Shown here: positions 11,705 to 25,121 of the stretch, piece after piece
Layout: each line of letters begins with the position of its first letter
Numbering within the stretch: the first letter of the stretch is position 1
Assembly (NCBI GenBank): GCA_033065855.1
Contig: JAVXUO010000449.1
Coordinates: 105,223 to 169,222 of the forward strand
Reading direction: 5' to 3'
DNA: 64,000 nt
From: Escallonia rubra
Taxonomy: Eukaryota > Streptophyta > Magnoliopsida > Escalloniales > Escalloniaceae
Program-made: the position numbers and the translations under genes
Notes under the pieces: model-generated
Seen by the model: the letters and a program-made list of their open reading frames with translations, nothing else
Told to the model about the DNA's origin: nothing
The model's database searches: none

Positions 11705-14700
11705 TTAGGCTGCGAGTACTATGATCACAATGAGAAGCACGATTCCAAAAATCACCAAGAGCAAACACGTCTGCATCAAAGACAAAAAGTTAAGGAAATA
11801 AGGTAGGAAAGATATGATCTGAACATAGACTACAAAAGATGGAGAAGAATGATGATCAGCTCATCACAACGATAATTAACATTATCATTTAAAACTTCAC
11901 TTGAACATTAGAATCGAGACAAAGGTCATATGTCAGTGGCCAAAAGTGCCTGAATCCCTCTGACCAATCTATTCTAGTTATTAAATCTCGATAAACTGAT
12001 ATAGATTCAACACCATGCCAATTGGTCTAGTAAACAAACACCACAAGTTCCCATTGAAAGAGTTAATGCCAACAAATTAATTGATTCTGACATAATTGCG
12101 ACATGGTGGTCTGCATAGTACCCTCAGTATTTAGCAGTAACCAAGAGAAGGAAGAAAAATGCCTATTAGGCTGAAGCCACAACCACTCTTTTGCATTTTA
12201 CGTAATTTGTAAAATATCCTGATAGATTAGTATTATTTCCATTTACAGCCCATTGCAATACTGTACAAGTGAGTCCTCAAGGCCTGAAACTAAGACAGTA
12301 CCAATATTTTTGCCCCTCACAACAAACTAAGAATGAGGTTGGCAAAATTACCAGAGATGAGTTCGATCTTTGGGTCTTTGCTGCTTTGGCAAGTTGGGAT
12401 TTTGCCTGTGTCGTTGCACCATGAGAACTCTCGATGTTGGAGCCAATATCATCTGAAACATAAAAAACATTGGTTTCATAAAATGAACCATGAAAAAGGA
12501 AATAAGGTCAATACTCCAGTAAAAAAAAAAACATATGCCGAGACTTACCAATCACAGTTCCTTGCTCATGAACCAGAACAGCAAGATCTTTGAAAATCTC
12601 GTTTACCTCACCAATCTGTTGCTGAATTTCATGTATTCCCTGATCTCTTTCCTCAATGATGGCCTCATTGAAGGCGATTTCATTGTCCAAAAGCAAAACC
12701 TCCTGTCTGCATGGCAAACCACTTGGAAGCTTAAGGACGGCTAGAACTCCAACAGAAAGTTTGACTAGCTGAATAACATAATTTGGCTACAATATTTCCC
12801 GTGCAACCCTTGGCTTTTGCCAAAGTGAGCCACCATGACTTGATATGCTATTTAGTATATATATATCATAATAATCGTTTTAATTCCAGAGGTATTTCCC
12901 CTATAATCGCCTCCATTTCAAAGCCACGGCAGCACCATAATGTTGTCACCTTACTGCATTTTGTCATGACACTCATATTTAAAGTACACCACTTTCGTCA
13001 TTAAAAAATACTCTACTTGTCTCTAAAAACCAATGCCTACACCATCTTTATGCGTTTAGTCAAACTAAGATTGTGTGTAGGGACAACACCATTTAAGTCA
13101 TTAGTCAAACTCCCTCCCCTAAACTCAGATGCCCAGAGTTTTGAACAGCATTTTTCTGGACTAAGATTCAAATGAGTGAAACATAACTTCTGCTCAATTG
13201 GCAATTAAAAGTTCAAATTAAGTATGACTTAAGGAGGTAATCAGCAAACGTATTTCTTCACAAGTCATATGGGAAAAAAGAAAAGTCACAGTTAAAAGAC
13301 GAACCATAAGATGTTAGGGAGGGAGAAAGTATGATGTAAACCCGCATCTAGCTGGATATACCAGATATAAACTCTGAAGACCACATCACCTACCCCCCCC
13401 CCCCTACCCCCCCCCAAAAATAAAAAAAGGAGCCAAAAATAGAGAAAAGTCATATTTCTCCTCCATCATAAAAAGAAAGATGGATCAATGCGTAAGATCC
13501 ACTGTGTTGTTCCAATGAGATCAATGAAATATACGAAAGCAATATATATATATATAAGCACAAAGCTCTTTATATATATATAATATGATGACAGTCGATT
13601 GCAAAAATAACGAAAGGAATTGATTAATATCAGTAAAAATTGAGAACTCACCTTCTAGATTCAACAAGAAGAGCACGTTGTTCTTGACTTTTATCCGAAG
13701 ATACATTTATCTCGCTGTCGGTGTAGCTGTTCCAAGAATAATTAGAAAATTTAGATTACATCAACAGAAATTGCATAAACCAATCAGCTGACAAATTCAA
13801 GTTTGTTGAAATTTCACATTTGACCGGTATCATCAATGAACTTTGTCTATGTATGCACTCACACGGAAAAGGCACCTAATCACTCATTTAGAAAGACGTT
13901 CAGGACCACTTAACTTTTTAAGTTATACTGAATATAATTACCTAGAAGGAAGAACTGCTTGGGGAACAAACGGAGTATACGCTGTCTCCCTCTCAGCTGC
14001 AAGCCGCTGAGCCTTTTGAAACTCTTTCAAAACTGCCTGGAAATCTTTTGCAAGTTTAGCATCTGTAATCTTCTTGCTTGCCTGCAAACAAAAGAAAGGC
14101 ACTCATGGTCATCAGGCCCAAGAGCGTTAACAGAGGGACATGAAAAAAGGTACATTTCCTTGAAAATTCCAGCTTTTTATGTAAAATTAGAGATAGGCTC
14201 GCTAATAAACAAAGTTGGAATAGCATAAGATAACGTAGGAGGAGAGGTTAAAAAGTTTGATATATTGTAAAAACATCACGCTATAATACAGAGAGAGAAT
14301 AATGACATAACAAAAATTTCAAGGTGTTTTATAAAAATGTGAAGAGGCAGCAAAGATAAAATTTCAACATTAGGAAAAAAATGCTACCCTACTTGAATAC
14401 TCAAAGCCTCAGAAGAGATTTATTACTAACCACTTTAAAGACTTCAACAAACTTAATACCAAATCATCCTAGGCCTTGCACTAATCTCAACGCCCGCATT
14501 CACTGTGCACAACGGCATGGAGAGTGACCCACAAGGTAGCTTTATAAAAACATGCCACAGCACCTTTAGAAATCATACTTCAGTAACACCCCTAATTTAT
14601 GTTGAACAATATGACCCGAATTCATGACCAAAATTAAACTAATACCAAACCAGTGAGGAATCTTCGAATAAGTGTAATTATTCTCGATTAGTAGAGCTCA

Positions 14701-17700
14701 AAGTCATAAGATTTGGCTTCCATTTCTGTGTTAAGCACTAAAAAACCGAAGAGATATGTTTGACCACTAAAAACATTATGAGCAACTGAATGTACTGGCT
14801 TAACATGCTTCAGTAGATAACCATAAGATTCTGGTGTCTCAGGCAGATGCAAGAGTCCCTTCGTGACTGAAGAATGATAAATGGAATAGTAAACTACCAT
14901 CTACAGCAATAAGGACAGCCAATAAAGTAAGACACCTAAAAAAAACCAAAAGAGCCGCACGGGTATACAACCACGTGAAAGTGACCTGAAAAGGTAGAAC
15001 TTACACTGACTTCAGCATGATGGTCGGTCTCACTAGCTTGCTTAAGTTTAGCTGAAGTATCCTTCACCAATTGCCCAATGTGTAGTCTTGTCTTGTGCCT
15101 GCCAGTTGATCAATCTCAGAGTGAGGACGACAGAAGGGTAAAAATCCGTCATCCAAGGTCTCTCAAAGAATTGGAGAGTGTTGACAGCCACATGCAAGCA
15201 TTACTAAAAGAACGTAATTCTACTGAACAGATTTTGAACAGTGCATCAAGGAAATAAACGGGCAAGATTTTCACTGCTTTAACTATACAACCTCCTCCTT
15301 GCAATGATATTTCAGAAGTGCAGCTACTTTTGAGAACTTCACAATAATCATGGCCAGACACTTATATTTTATACGTCTCTTTTGGCCATTTATTTGTCCG
15401 TATTGAAGGAGATGGAGGGACAGAATTTGATTACTCATAACCTCCCTATTCTCTTATTTGAGATATTTGGTTAGCAGCCAGTAAGGTCCCCTTGGTTAGT
15501 GTTTCTGAAACTGTTTCAGGAAGAAGTTCTTTTATTTTTTTGAAAAGTGCAAATCTTTCAAACAGAAGAAAACCGCCAAAGGGAGAGAACAGATGTACAC
15601 AGGAAGTTTAGAATAACACCAAGACAACCCCAAATCTGAAAAGCTTAACTGATACTGTAAGTAGACCTAGTATAGAATCTAAAGTAACCCATCCCTAAGC
15701 CAGATAACCAAGAGCAAGAAGATCTCAAGAAGACTGGCTTCATCTCTAATGAACTAGACAGGCCTTCAGAAAGACATGTATTCCTTTCTAATCAGATGCA
15801 TAAAGGCAGAAAGAGGTCGTTCACTGACTTTGAGTAAGAGGCTCGCTAAGAGGCTTCTTAACATACCAATGGGACCACCTATGGAACATATCCACAGTCC
15901 AAAAATCCAAAACAAACTGAAAAGAAACAGCCACGAATCCTGAGCTAAACAGCATGAATATGATTAACATACTCCATAGCGACTAAACACGTAGAAAGTA
16001 AAAGACCAATAATGCGCTTCCGCTACTTCAGATTATCTGGAATCAATATTTCCTAAAAGAGCACAAAAAAAAAAAAACCTTTAGGAGAAGCTCATCTTCT
16101 TAGGCCTTCCACGGTGAGTACCAATTGTAACTCAAGTTTCCACAAGGCCTTCCACCTTGATATTATGCACTAACCTCAAAAGAACACTTACTGAAGACTT
16201 TCCGTTTCTAAGAATCTTGAGAATTAGCTTGGGGCTTAGAATTTCAAACATTCTAAGAGATGGAATTACCAGATCTAATTTCCACCTGGAAATTCTTTCT
16301 AAAAGTGGAACCCATGAGGCCTCACTTTCTGCAGAAGACAAGAAAAGAAGAGACACTACCAACTTGATCAACGGCAGTGTCTAATTTACTCCAAAATAAA
16401 TCTCCGAGAGGACACTTATCAAAATTAATCAAACCTCTGAGAGGAGCATCCCAACCAAGGATCAAATCATCAATTTAACTTTAGATCAATGACCTATGGA
16501 GATCCTAATATGACAAGAGACATCACCCCACCAGTTCTGATACTCTTCGATAAACCAGTGCCATAACTCGTACCAACCTCCTCAAAAGTCCAATCACCCC
16601 ATGAAGTCCCAGACATTCTGACATTAGTCTTTCTCGAAAAGCAATCTTCTCAGTCCAACAAATCCAGAACTGTTTTCAAACGCACTTTACCAAAAGCATA
16701 AAAATCTCTCATAGTAAGCCGTCAAACTGAATAGAAGAGCACTTCAAAGAGACAAGCAAATACTTGAACTCATCTCCCCGTCCACAACACAGAGACACGG
16801 TTGAATTGTATTCGAAAGCCAAAAAGGAAAAAAAGAATAGCCAGAAAAAGTTTTGGACAAAGGCCAAAATATTTCTTTCAGAAAAGCTAACTGTTTTGAC
16901 AAAGGAAACAATTTTCAACACGGAAACTTAAAATACTTACCAAAGGAGGCCTAAATTTCCACGACACAAAACTAAACAACGTTTGCATGACACTGTATCC
17001 GTATTAATCAAAATCATTTGGCAAGACCGCAAGAGGCTATTGGTCACCAGTACGTTAATTTAGTAAACATACCTCGTTTACCAAAAGTCTTCTGGTCAAG
17101 TCCTGTCGCAAACGTCAAACTTTTTTGCTGATTGTTCTGTCTTATTTTAGTTTCTCATTCTTAAGATAGAACTGAGCATTGTCTACTTCTATAAATAAGC
17201 AAGTTCCATAATTTGGAGTTTCACTCATAAGGACTCGCGATTACTAACAGCCAGACCCACATGTATTTATACAGGATATGGCTTCTAAAGGTAGCTACGA
17301 AAAATAAAATAGTCGCTGCTTTGGGCCACAGTGGGGGGGTGAGGGGTGGGGGGCAGAGGAATATCTATGTCAAATAGTAAGTATAGGAGAGTTAATATCA
17401 GAAATAGAGTGATCTCTTTCAAAAACAATCACAACTTGGCAACATTTATGAAAATACTACAACTCGAACAAGTAACTAACTCCTCCAACCCCCAACAGCT
17501 AAATAAACTCGATAACAGGCTAACAAAGGATGCGAACCTCTTAGTTTGTAGGCATGGAATGTTTTAGATCCTGCCAATCGATTAGAGCCCTTTTTCTCTT
17601 CTAATCATCTGAATACCTCCGACTTTCGGAGTCAAAGTCGTGCGTTTCCTAAAACTGACAAATAGTCATCTTGCCAGAGCTGATCATACTAATTTTATTT

Positions 17701-18899
17701 TTCTATAAATATAAACACTGCTCTTCGGACCCAATGTTTGCATTTGGGTAATACTGAACACCAAGCTACTGGGAAGTTTTTTCTATGTGATATTTCATCT
17801 CAGGTGATAATTAAGAGGTCCCAATCCATCTGATAACTAAATTTTACATTAACTGTCCTCTGCCCCCTTTAGAACAACGTCGTCAAACTTAGAAGATTCT
17901 ATCAATCCTTCTCATATCTAAAAGGCGCCAACACTTGACCCTAACTGAGTTCCTTCAATCCCAGAACCCTAGCCAAATCCCACATACTGATACACAAATA
18001 CCACCGACATGAATGACGAAGTTAAATTTATCAACAAATATGTAAATCATCAGTACTAGGGTATTATATTCCATAAATGATATCTGTAACAAATACAATT
18101 TCCATTATGACTCTTCTTTTAGCATCTCCTCCTGGCCTCTGGTCACCAGAAGAGTTCTCAATAAGTTGACTAACGAAGACCCATATTTAGATGGCTAATC
18201 GTGTCTCATATCCTGACTGCATATCTGTAAATCATTTTCATACGAGCTCCTTTCTACGCTTATAAAAGAACCACATAACACATATTTTAATTCATCCGAG
18301 TCTCCACACCAACTTTCCTCAATTTCGTATCTTGTACATTGTTTACCTTCCTTCACTGTCCCCCAATCTTACTCCTCTATGGGTATGTATTGTGTGTGCG
18401 GGTTTCTGTGTTCCCCAATTTCAACTTGAATCTTTGTCCGGTATAAGAAAATAACACAAATGCATAACCGGCCTATGTAATCCGCCAACTAGCCCTCACT
18501 ACTCAATCCAACTCTTTAATACATTTTGTAAACGTGGGTTAACAAGCAGTCAATTGACCTACAACAAGATCAACCCAACGTACAAAGCCATCCAATTACA
18601 CAACAAATCAAGCTTAAACCATAGAATATGATCAATAATCAAGCGCATTGTAAAAAACCATAAAAACCCGATTGAATTTTGTACAAAATCAGGCGAGTAG
18701 AGATCAATTACAGTTTGTCGCGTAGCTCGGGCGTGTCTTTCGGCGTTCCCAGGGTATTGACCAGCCGTTGAAAGGTGGAGACGGCGGTGTTGATCTGGAA
18801 AATGCCGGAAGCGACGGCCTGGGTCGGATCCTGCTTCCCATTGGAGTATCCCCGTCTCGGACCCGCCGCGCGACCCGATTCGAGATCCTGAAAGCTCAT
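11705..18899 (-). CDS. SYP22: Syntaxin of plants 22/23-type Qa-SNARE (VAM3-like)
   Basis: Seven coding exons on the minus strand: 18712-18899, 15005-15098, 13942-14081, 13652-13726, 12549-12706, 12352-12452 and 11705-11770. All have GT-AG borders and phases that join into 273 codons plus TAA. The N-terminus '[10 protein letters not shown]' and '[13 protein letters not shown]'-like block match Arabidopsis SYP22/VAM3, about 268 residues long. The Habc region spans roughly 25-150 and the SNARE helix 165-245, with the zero-layer glutamine at Q214 in 'HEQG'. A single C-terminal anchor covers 253-273. Qa-SNAREs of this group drive fusion at the prevacuolar compartment and vacuole membrane. Intron 1 is 3.6 kb. 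A TAGGGTTT telo-box lies just before the ATG on the coding strand. The gene appears intact. Confidence 0.95.
13393..13415. repeat. Interrupted poly(C) tract in a SYP22 intron
   Basis: Runs of 12 C and 9 C separated by TA, within intron 4 of the syntaxin gene (between exons 4 and 5). Confidence 0.9.
15480..17000. other. Possible old retroelement debris in SYP22 intron 1
   Basis: The middle of the 3.6-kb first intron contains longer minus-strand open stretches (for example 16132-16371) and a '[12 protein letters not shown]' segment near 16570-16620. These vaguely resemble the first ORF of plant LINEs, but stops are frequent and no domain is certain. The rest of the intron (15099-15480 and 17000-18711) shows only AT-rich sequence. 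Confidence 0.25.
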
Positions 18900-19915
18900 T
18901 TCCTCAAACCCTAGTTAGAATTCTCAATTTGGTGTGTCGGGTTTGAAGGGCAAGTTGGGGGGTCACGGGCCAGCTATGCAGGAATCGGGGGGTTTGGAAG
19001 GCTGAAGGGTTGCAAAAAATACGGCGAGAATTGAGGACGAATGATGGAGAAATGTGAAGGGATTGGGACTTGGGACAGTAATTTTGAGACGCTTTTCGGA
19101 ATCTGAGGAGGCGAGTACGTTCGCCGTTTGCCGGCGCGTCCGGGGCATAAGAGGGAGACACGTGTGCACTTGGCTCAATTGGCAGAAGCTACCTCAAACT
19201 ATGACATGATTGTCATATTGGACCTCAAACTCTCTCCCTACTGGTTTCAATTGCGATTTTCAGGGGGATGTTGTGGATGCTGCTAACATTGTCACGTTTG
19301 ATGCCATCCTTCCTTCCAAGTATTTCTTCTCTTTCCGCTACTATTTATTTATGTTAGTATGGCTCACGTAGATGCGTCAAAAATATTAATATGTAATAAA
19401 AATTTATAATTTAATAAGATAAGTACAAAAATATGTGGATACAAAAATTAACATAGTTTGATTATGACGTGCCTACTTTCTGAGGGCATACAAATTTAAT
19501 CATATTAGGAATATATTGAGACAAGTAAAAGAAAAAATTCAAGAGTTCAATCCCAAATATCGAGACTCTTATTCAACTGGGTGCTCCTTGAACACCTCAC
19601 TCAATTTTATCTCTCAATTGGAATGATCTTCGGCAGTAGATGAAAGAAGTGGCACTTTCTAATTATAATTGTGACATCAAATCTATAGTAATATTGACTA
19701 CAAACGTCTTTAGTCTTGTGATTATTTTTCATGCCAACAAATCAACTATTTAAGATGATTGCGCTGTTGAATATGAAGTACTATTCATTGAACTAGTTGA
19801 AAAAACTCGCAAGTAAACAATCTAATTAGCAGTAAACACAAGATACTACTCATGATGGTTGTAGAATATAGTTAGAGTGGAGCACACGATTTTATGCCTT
19901 CAGCGCCAAAAAAAG
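18900..19915. promoter_or_regulatory. SYP22 leader and upstream region
   Basis: 18900-19180 is GC-richer than its surroundings and is probably the 5' untranslated leader and core promoter of the minus-strand syntaxin gene. An ACACGTGTGC (G-box-like CACGTG core) lies near 19158. 19190-19915 is AT-rich with no gene or element terminus visible. The extent of the promoter is inference. Confidence 0.4.
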
Positions 19916-20237
19916 GAGCATCATCACTGGGAAGAGAGCCTCTGTGAGAGGCGAAAAAACCGAAACACCTCTTTTCCAAAAACATATATTTCCGACTCTT
20001 GATTCTGTCACCATCGTCGGTTTTCCCAGCGAAATTATGTGGTAGATTAGCTTTTTGTTTAGTTAGGGCTTGTGTGGGATCTGGGTGGTTGAGGTGAGCT
20101 AGACAATCCGTAGCAGATGGTTAGCTCGATCAAGTCATTCCGGCGTCGGCGATCGGTTGGGGTGTTGATATGGGGTTTTAGCAGTTAGGTTCCTGGGCAA
20201 AGATGAAGAGAGAAACAAAGTTGTGGTAGGCTATGGG

Positions 20238-21476
20238 CAGGGCGGAACCAGGAATATTTTTCAGGGAGTGCAAAAATTATATATCCGTTACCAAATTTTT
20301 TATTAAAATAATATTAAAAACAACGTATGGACTCTACATAAGGTGCTTATTTAGAGTTATTTTTTAATGTGAACTCTACTTTTGTCACCAATTCACTATA
20401 ATAATTATGTAGTGATAACAGTGAAGTCAAGGTGGCTAAAAATGAAGCTCATATTTAATTCTTGTTTAGGATTATAAGGTTTCATCTTCATTGTATAGTG
20501 TTCAAAACAAAGTTTAACAAACAACAATTATATCTAAGCCTTTTAAGAACTAAGGTGGCCAAAATTCACATAAAATTATCATTGGTTATTTGGTTAGACA
20601 TAAGACGTCAATGATCAATATAACTATATAAGGTATTCTAGACATTTAGTATAAAATGAAATAAGTTCTTTTCTTTGTTTCTTTATTTATTTTGCATAAT
20701 TGTACAAATTATTAGAATTTAGAAGCAGACAAGCAGAAGCAGTATTTTGCAGCATTGACCATTGTACAAAATTTTAGATGAAAAGCAAGAAAGAAATGAT
20801 AAAAGTTGAAGAGCCTCACACTATTTTTTTGTCACTAAATGTCCAGTGACTCAGTGACAGTGAGGCAGTGGAAGCTGGAAGGGGCCGAAGGGCTTAACTG
20901 CTTAAGGCAATAAGGCAGACACACTTATACTTTGCAGCAGGGAGCTATGAGTTGTAAGATGTGAGCAGTCAGCACTCAGCAGAGCAGCTCAGCTGCCTCA
21001 ACAGCCAGCACTCGGCACTCTCAGGCCCCAGCAGGCAGGCGGCAGCAGCCGGCGTCGGCGCAGGACTCGCAGGACTGCGGGAGGTCGTCGACGGTCAAAG
21101 TGACAAGATCTCAGTCTCAGATCTGGTTCTTCAAGGGCGTCGCGGGACTGCGGGAGGTCGTCGTCCAGTCACGGGCTCACGGCGTCACTCCGTCGTCCCT
21201 CATCGTCGTCGAAGGCTCGAAGCTACTCTCTGAAGGTGGTCGGTGGGTGGGATCTGTCGCCGGTGGGTGGGTGGGATCTATCGCCGGTGGGTGGGATCTG
21301 TCGCCGGTCGGTTCACTGTCCACCGGTCGCCAGTGAGACCGTGAAAGAGAGAGAGAGAAAGAGAGAGAGTCGATTGTGCCTCTCTTGGGGAATGGGGTAT
21401 CAGGGATTGGGGAACGGGTCTCGGGGAACGGGATCTCGGGAACGGGGTCAGTGCTATTCCTAAAAAAAATTTAAAA

Positions 21477-21526
<50 letters not shown>

Positions 21527-21583
21527 CCCCATAAGTCAGGGGGTGCTTCAGCCCCCTCTTGTCCCAATGTGCGTCCGCCCCTG
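20238..21583. mobile_element. Non-autonomous hAT element, 1.35 kb
   Basis: The left end begins CAGGGCGGAACCAGG and the right end finishes GTCCGCCCCTG. Both are flanked by a perfect 8-bp duplication GCTATGGG (20230-20237 and 21584-21591), diagnostic of hAT transposition. No transposase is encoded. The first half is AT-rich. The second half has a GC-rich island (20960-21440) with short GGTGGGTGGGATCT-type repeats and a long TA microsatellite at the right end. Confidence 0.85.
21482..21524. repeat. (TA)n microsatellite
   Basis: About 43 bp of pure alternating TA near the right terminus of the hAT element. Confidence 0.95.
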
Positions 21584-22081
21584 GCTATGGGTGTTGGTTG
21601 AATTGGCCGATGGGGTTTGTGGGTGTCATGCGGCCACGGGTTAAGAAGCAAGGCCATTCTAGATTAAGGCTCTTTCATCTAAGGTTTATTTCTCCCTTCC
21701 CCTTAGCCTATAAAGGTTTGTTTGGTTGTTTTGGAAGGTGGTGTGGTTTTCGTGATGTCTGTTCTTTGATTGATTTCGATTGGTTTTTGGCTGCTGACAG
21801 GTCAAGGTAGCTTCAGTCGATGATTCTGATGGTAAAGGGTCTTGGTCGTAGTGAGGGTTTATGTTGATTTTTTCGATTGAAACTGTTTGTGAGGGGCTCG
21901 GGTTGCCGTTGTTGAGGGTTGGTGTCTCTACAGGTTTCAATCGGTGTTTTGTTGAGCCATGGTGGTCGTTGGTGGTTACAAGGGGCTACCGATAGTTTTA
22001 CCTCCGGTGATTTCGATGGGTTTGAAAGGGGGCCCATGTGGCTTTGTAGTAGTGTTTCCTAAGGATCGGCAGCAGAACGAT

Positions 22082-24646
22082 TGTAACAGCCCAACTTCGT
22101 GTTTTCTTTTTAGTTTATCAGAATGCATTATTCGACTATTAATTTGATTAGTTTGGAGTCTTCTAATAATATTAAAATTTATGGGTAAACTTGGAAAAGA
22201 AAAATATTTAAAATTCAAGGGGTTTTTAAGCAAATTCTTTTTTTTAAGGTTAATATATAAAGACCATCTTAATTCCCAACCGCCACAGAAAAAAAAACAT
22301 TGGTAAAATCATAGTGTGTGTTTTCAAGGTAAAATCATAGTCTCTTCTCTCTAATTTTAGCTATTTGTTTGGATGTTTTAAATTGTAATCTTGGGTGTGT
22401 TTTAGAGAGATCTTAATGTGTAAGTGCTAGGGTTTGTGTGTGTACTGTGTGTGTTTCAGAGGGTGAGATGTGAGTGTGATTGAGAAGAAGGCTGATGTAG
22501 ATCAGCATAAGGGTGGGTTAGATTTTTGTTGATATCTCTTTCATTATTAATCGGGTTGATGTGTTCTTATACTTTCTGAAAACCTTATTTTGTCCTCTTT
22601 AACTATATAGTTTTAAGTTTTCTCAGAATCTTATGTTTTGATATCGAAAAATGACTTTAAATTAAATTTAATGTAGAAGTCCAGATTTTTCTGTTTTGAG
22701 CAGCTATTTCGATTTGTCATAGAAAATTAATTACTCATGATATTTTTGTGAAATTTATATTTCTAAAAACCTCAGAAAGTCCTCCTCAACTTTTTAGTTT
22801 TTCATTTTCTGATATTCATAATGTTTTAGCTCCAAAATAACCATTGAACAAAACTCGTCTGTACATAGATGTGCTGTTTTGATCAGCCACTTCAATTTAC
22901 TGTAGAGATGTCATTATTCATTCGATTTTTGTTATATTTATGAAAACCTTAGAAAGTATACTTTAACTTTGTAGTTTTGAGTTTGGTAAGATTCATCATG
23001 TTTCTGCCTCAAAATGGTCAATATACAAAACTAGGATTTGCTGAAAATTGTTGTTTCTAGAATTACTTATCAATCCATTGTCAAAATCTTTTATGCCATT
23101 TTTGAGCATATTTGGGTAAAATATGAAACTAAAATTCCTATTATTTTTGTGAAACCTTCAATGTAGAATGTTCTGAGATTTTTTTGGGCATGTGAAGGGC
23201 CTCAAATGATTTTATTTTGAAAATAGGTTTTTGAATTAATTGACATAGTAAATAAAATTATTTTTAGCTGAAAATTTTACAGTGATCTGATCTTACTGAG
23301 ACGCTTGAGTATCTAAAATTTTGTAGCATTCTGGCACCATTTTATATACTTTTGAAGTATGATTCATAGCGCTCAATTTAAGGAGCAGATTGAGGTTCCG
23401 AACAGAAAATTTCCAGAAAGGTCCTTTTTGTCCGGAAAACTCACATAGTTGTTTAAAATGACGTTTTGAGTTATATTGGGTGTGTAACGGTACGTTAGGC
23501 ATTAGGGGTATTTTTGGTAATTTGGCACAAGTCCGGGAGCATTTTGGTAATTTCATGCACTTAGGGGAAATATAGCAGCTAGGCATGATTAAGCGGCAAT
23601 AAATAATATCGGTATGGTTTATTGTTTAGATTTCGATAGACAAGAGTTAGGGCAAGCTTGAGAACAAGAATCAGAACCGCTTAGCTATCCAAGTAAGTAC
23701 TCATGCCATGTTCCTCCGTACACCCTATTTTCCAATATACGTGTATGTATACGTGGTTTTTACCAAATGAATGTTTTAAGTAATTGTGATACTCCTGCTT
23801 TTTGTGCAACTGATTGATGAGAAAATGAATTATAATTGCCATGGAAAATGTCACATTGGTTTTTGAGAACTCTGTGTTAATCATGTTATCGTGAGATTAA
23901 TATTGATTGTTGTGCCCCATATCCACGGGGGAAAGTGGATTCCGGGTCCTGGTCAACGGGACCATACGTTGGCGCACAGTACTGTTGCATTGTGGTTCGC
24001 CCTTGCGTCCACAATATTGTTTATTCCGGGTGGAAGAGGAATTTTGGGTCCTAGTCAATGGAACCATATGTTGACCACAACACGACGTGAAAAGAGATAG
24101 AATGGCACTCGAAGTTTAGTTACTGTTGCTATGTGTTCGTTCTGAAAGAGTTTTCCTAAATCATGATTTGCTTTTATAAAGTATATATGTGTACAGTATT
24201 TTCTGTAAATTTGTTACCAGTTTTAAGACGAAGAAACCATGACATGTTTTTATGAATCTCAAAACCTATTTTAAAGATATGATATGTGTACTTACTGGGC
24301 CCCAACTCACTCTTTTATAAATGTTTTTCAGGTGATCTCTTATATGAAACCGACATCCATGAGGGAAACAAGACCGGACTCGCGGAAGATGGTTGTTAGG
24401 AACATAAGCCCTCTTAGAGCAATCATTAATCTTTAGATGACAGTGTAGTATAAATTTTATGTTTTAGAGAAGTGGTTGGAGCATTGATCTCCATAGAGTT
24501 AATTGTGTAATTAAAGTTCGTAGAAGTTTTAATTTTCGCTGTAGCTTATATTGGTGTTTAGCGAGTAAGGCCCGGCAGAGCCCTTGGTTGGAGTCTATTG
24601 GGTCTGTGGCCGGTCACGGGCCTGCCCGTGGGTTTGGGTCGTGACA
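22082..24646 (+). mobile_element. Solo LTR, Ty3/gypsy (Tekay-like chromovirus)
   Basis: A 2,565-bp segment beginning TGTAACAGCCC and ending GGTCGTGACA, so TG...CA ends. It is flanked by ACGAT (22077-22081) and ATGAT (24647-24651), a 5-bp target duplication with one mismatch. The TGTAACA..CCC start and GGTCGTGACA end resemble LTRs of plant Tekay/Del elements. No primer-binding site, gag-pol or second LTR follows, so it is a solo LTR left by LTR-LTR recombination. Two related segments with GGGTCCTGGTCAACGGGACC-type sequence occur at 23940 and 24045. Confidence 0.75.
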
Positions 24647-25121
24647 ATGATGGTCGGCAAAGGTGGGTTTTTCAGCTCTGAAATGGATCACGGAGATCGG
24701 GGACACGTAGCACCGATGGGGACACATGTTTGGCGTTTTGGCTTGTGCTGGCAGTTTGTTGTTATCTTCTGATTTGTTGTTTTTATTTAGTTTTATCTTG
24801 TTCTAGGTTATAGCTATCTTGTTTTAAGTAGTTTAATCATGTTTTAGCTGGTTCTAATTATCTGCTTTGTGCCCATAAAAAAAAAGTCTTATTACTTGTA
24901 GGTTTTTTTTTATGTATTTTTATAGTTTGTTTCTTAATTTCGTTACTGCTGTTGTAGGCTTTATATTGCAATTCCTATCGGATGGAGATGTCATCCGTAT
25001 GTCTTAAATTTACCTATATGGGCATGTTCTGTAACCTCCTCCGTTAGTCTTGATATATATTTCTACTTTTCACTAAAAAAAGAAGGAGAAGAGCATCATT
25101 GATTAGGGATGCCCTTATAAA

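Larger units (their letters stand above)
19925..25090 (+). mobile_element. Internally shortened retroposon with nested insertions
   Basis: Flanked by GAGCATCAT direct repeats (19916-19924 and 25091-25099), with an A-rich tail (about 25074-25090) just before the right copy. This is the layout of a plus-strand non-LTR retroposon. Removing the hAT element (20238-21583) and the solo LTR (22082-24646) leaves about 1.25 kb with no RT. It probably represents the 5' and 3' ends of a LINE with the coding part lost, or a non-autonomous derivative. The order of insertion is clear: retroposon first, hAT and LTR later. Confidence 0.55.

Noticed and set aside
22082-24646. Complete LTR retrotransposon
   Set aside because: No second LTR, primer-binding site, polypurine tract or gag-pol; the target duplication directly flanks a single LTR.
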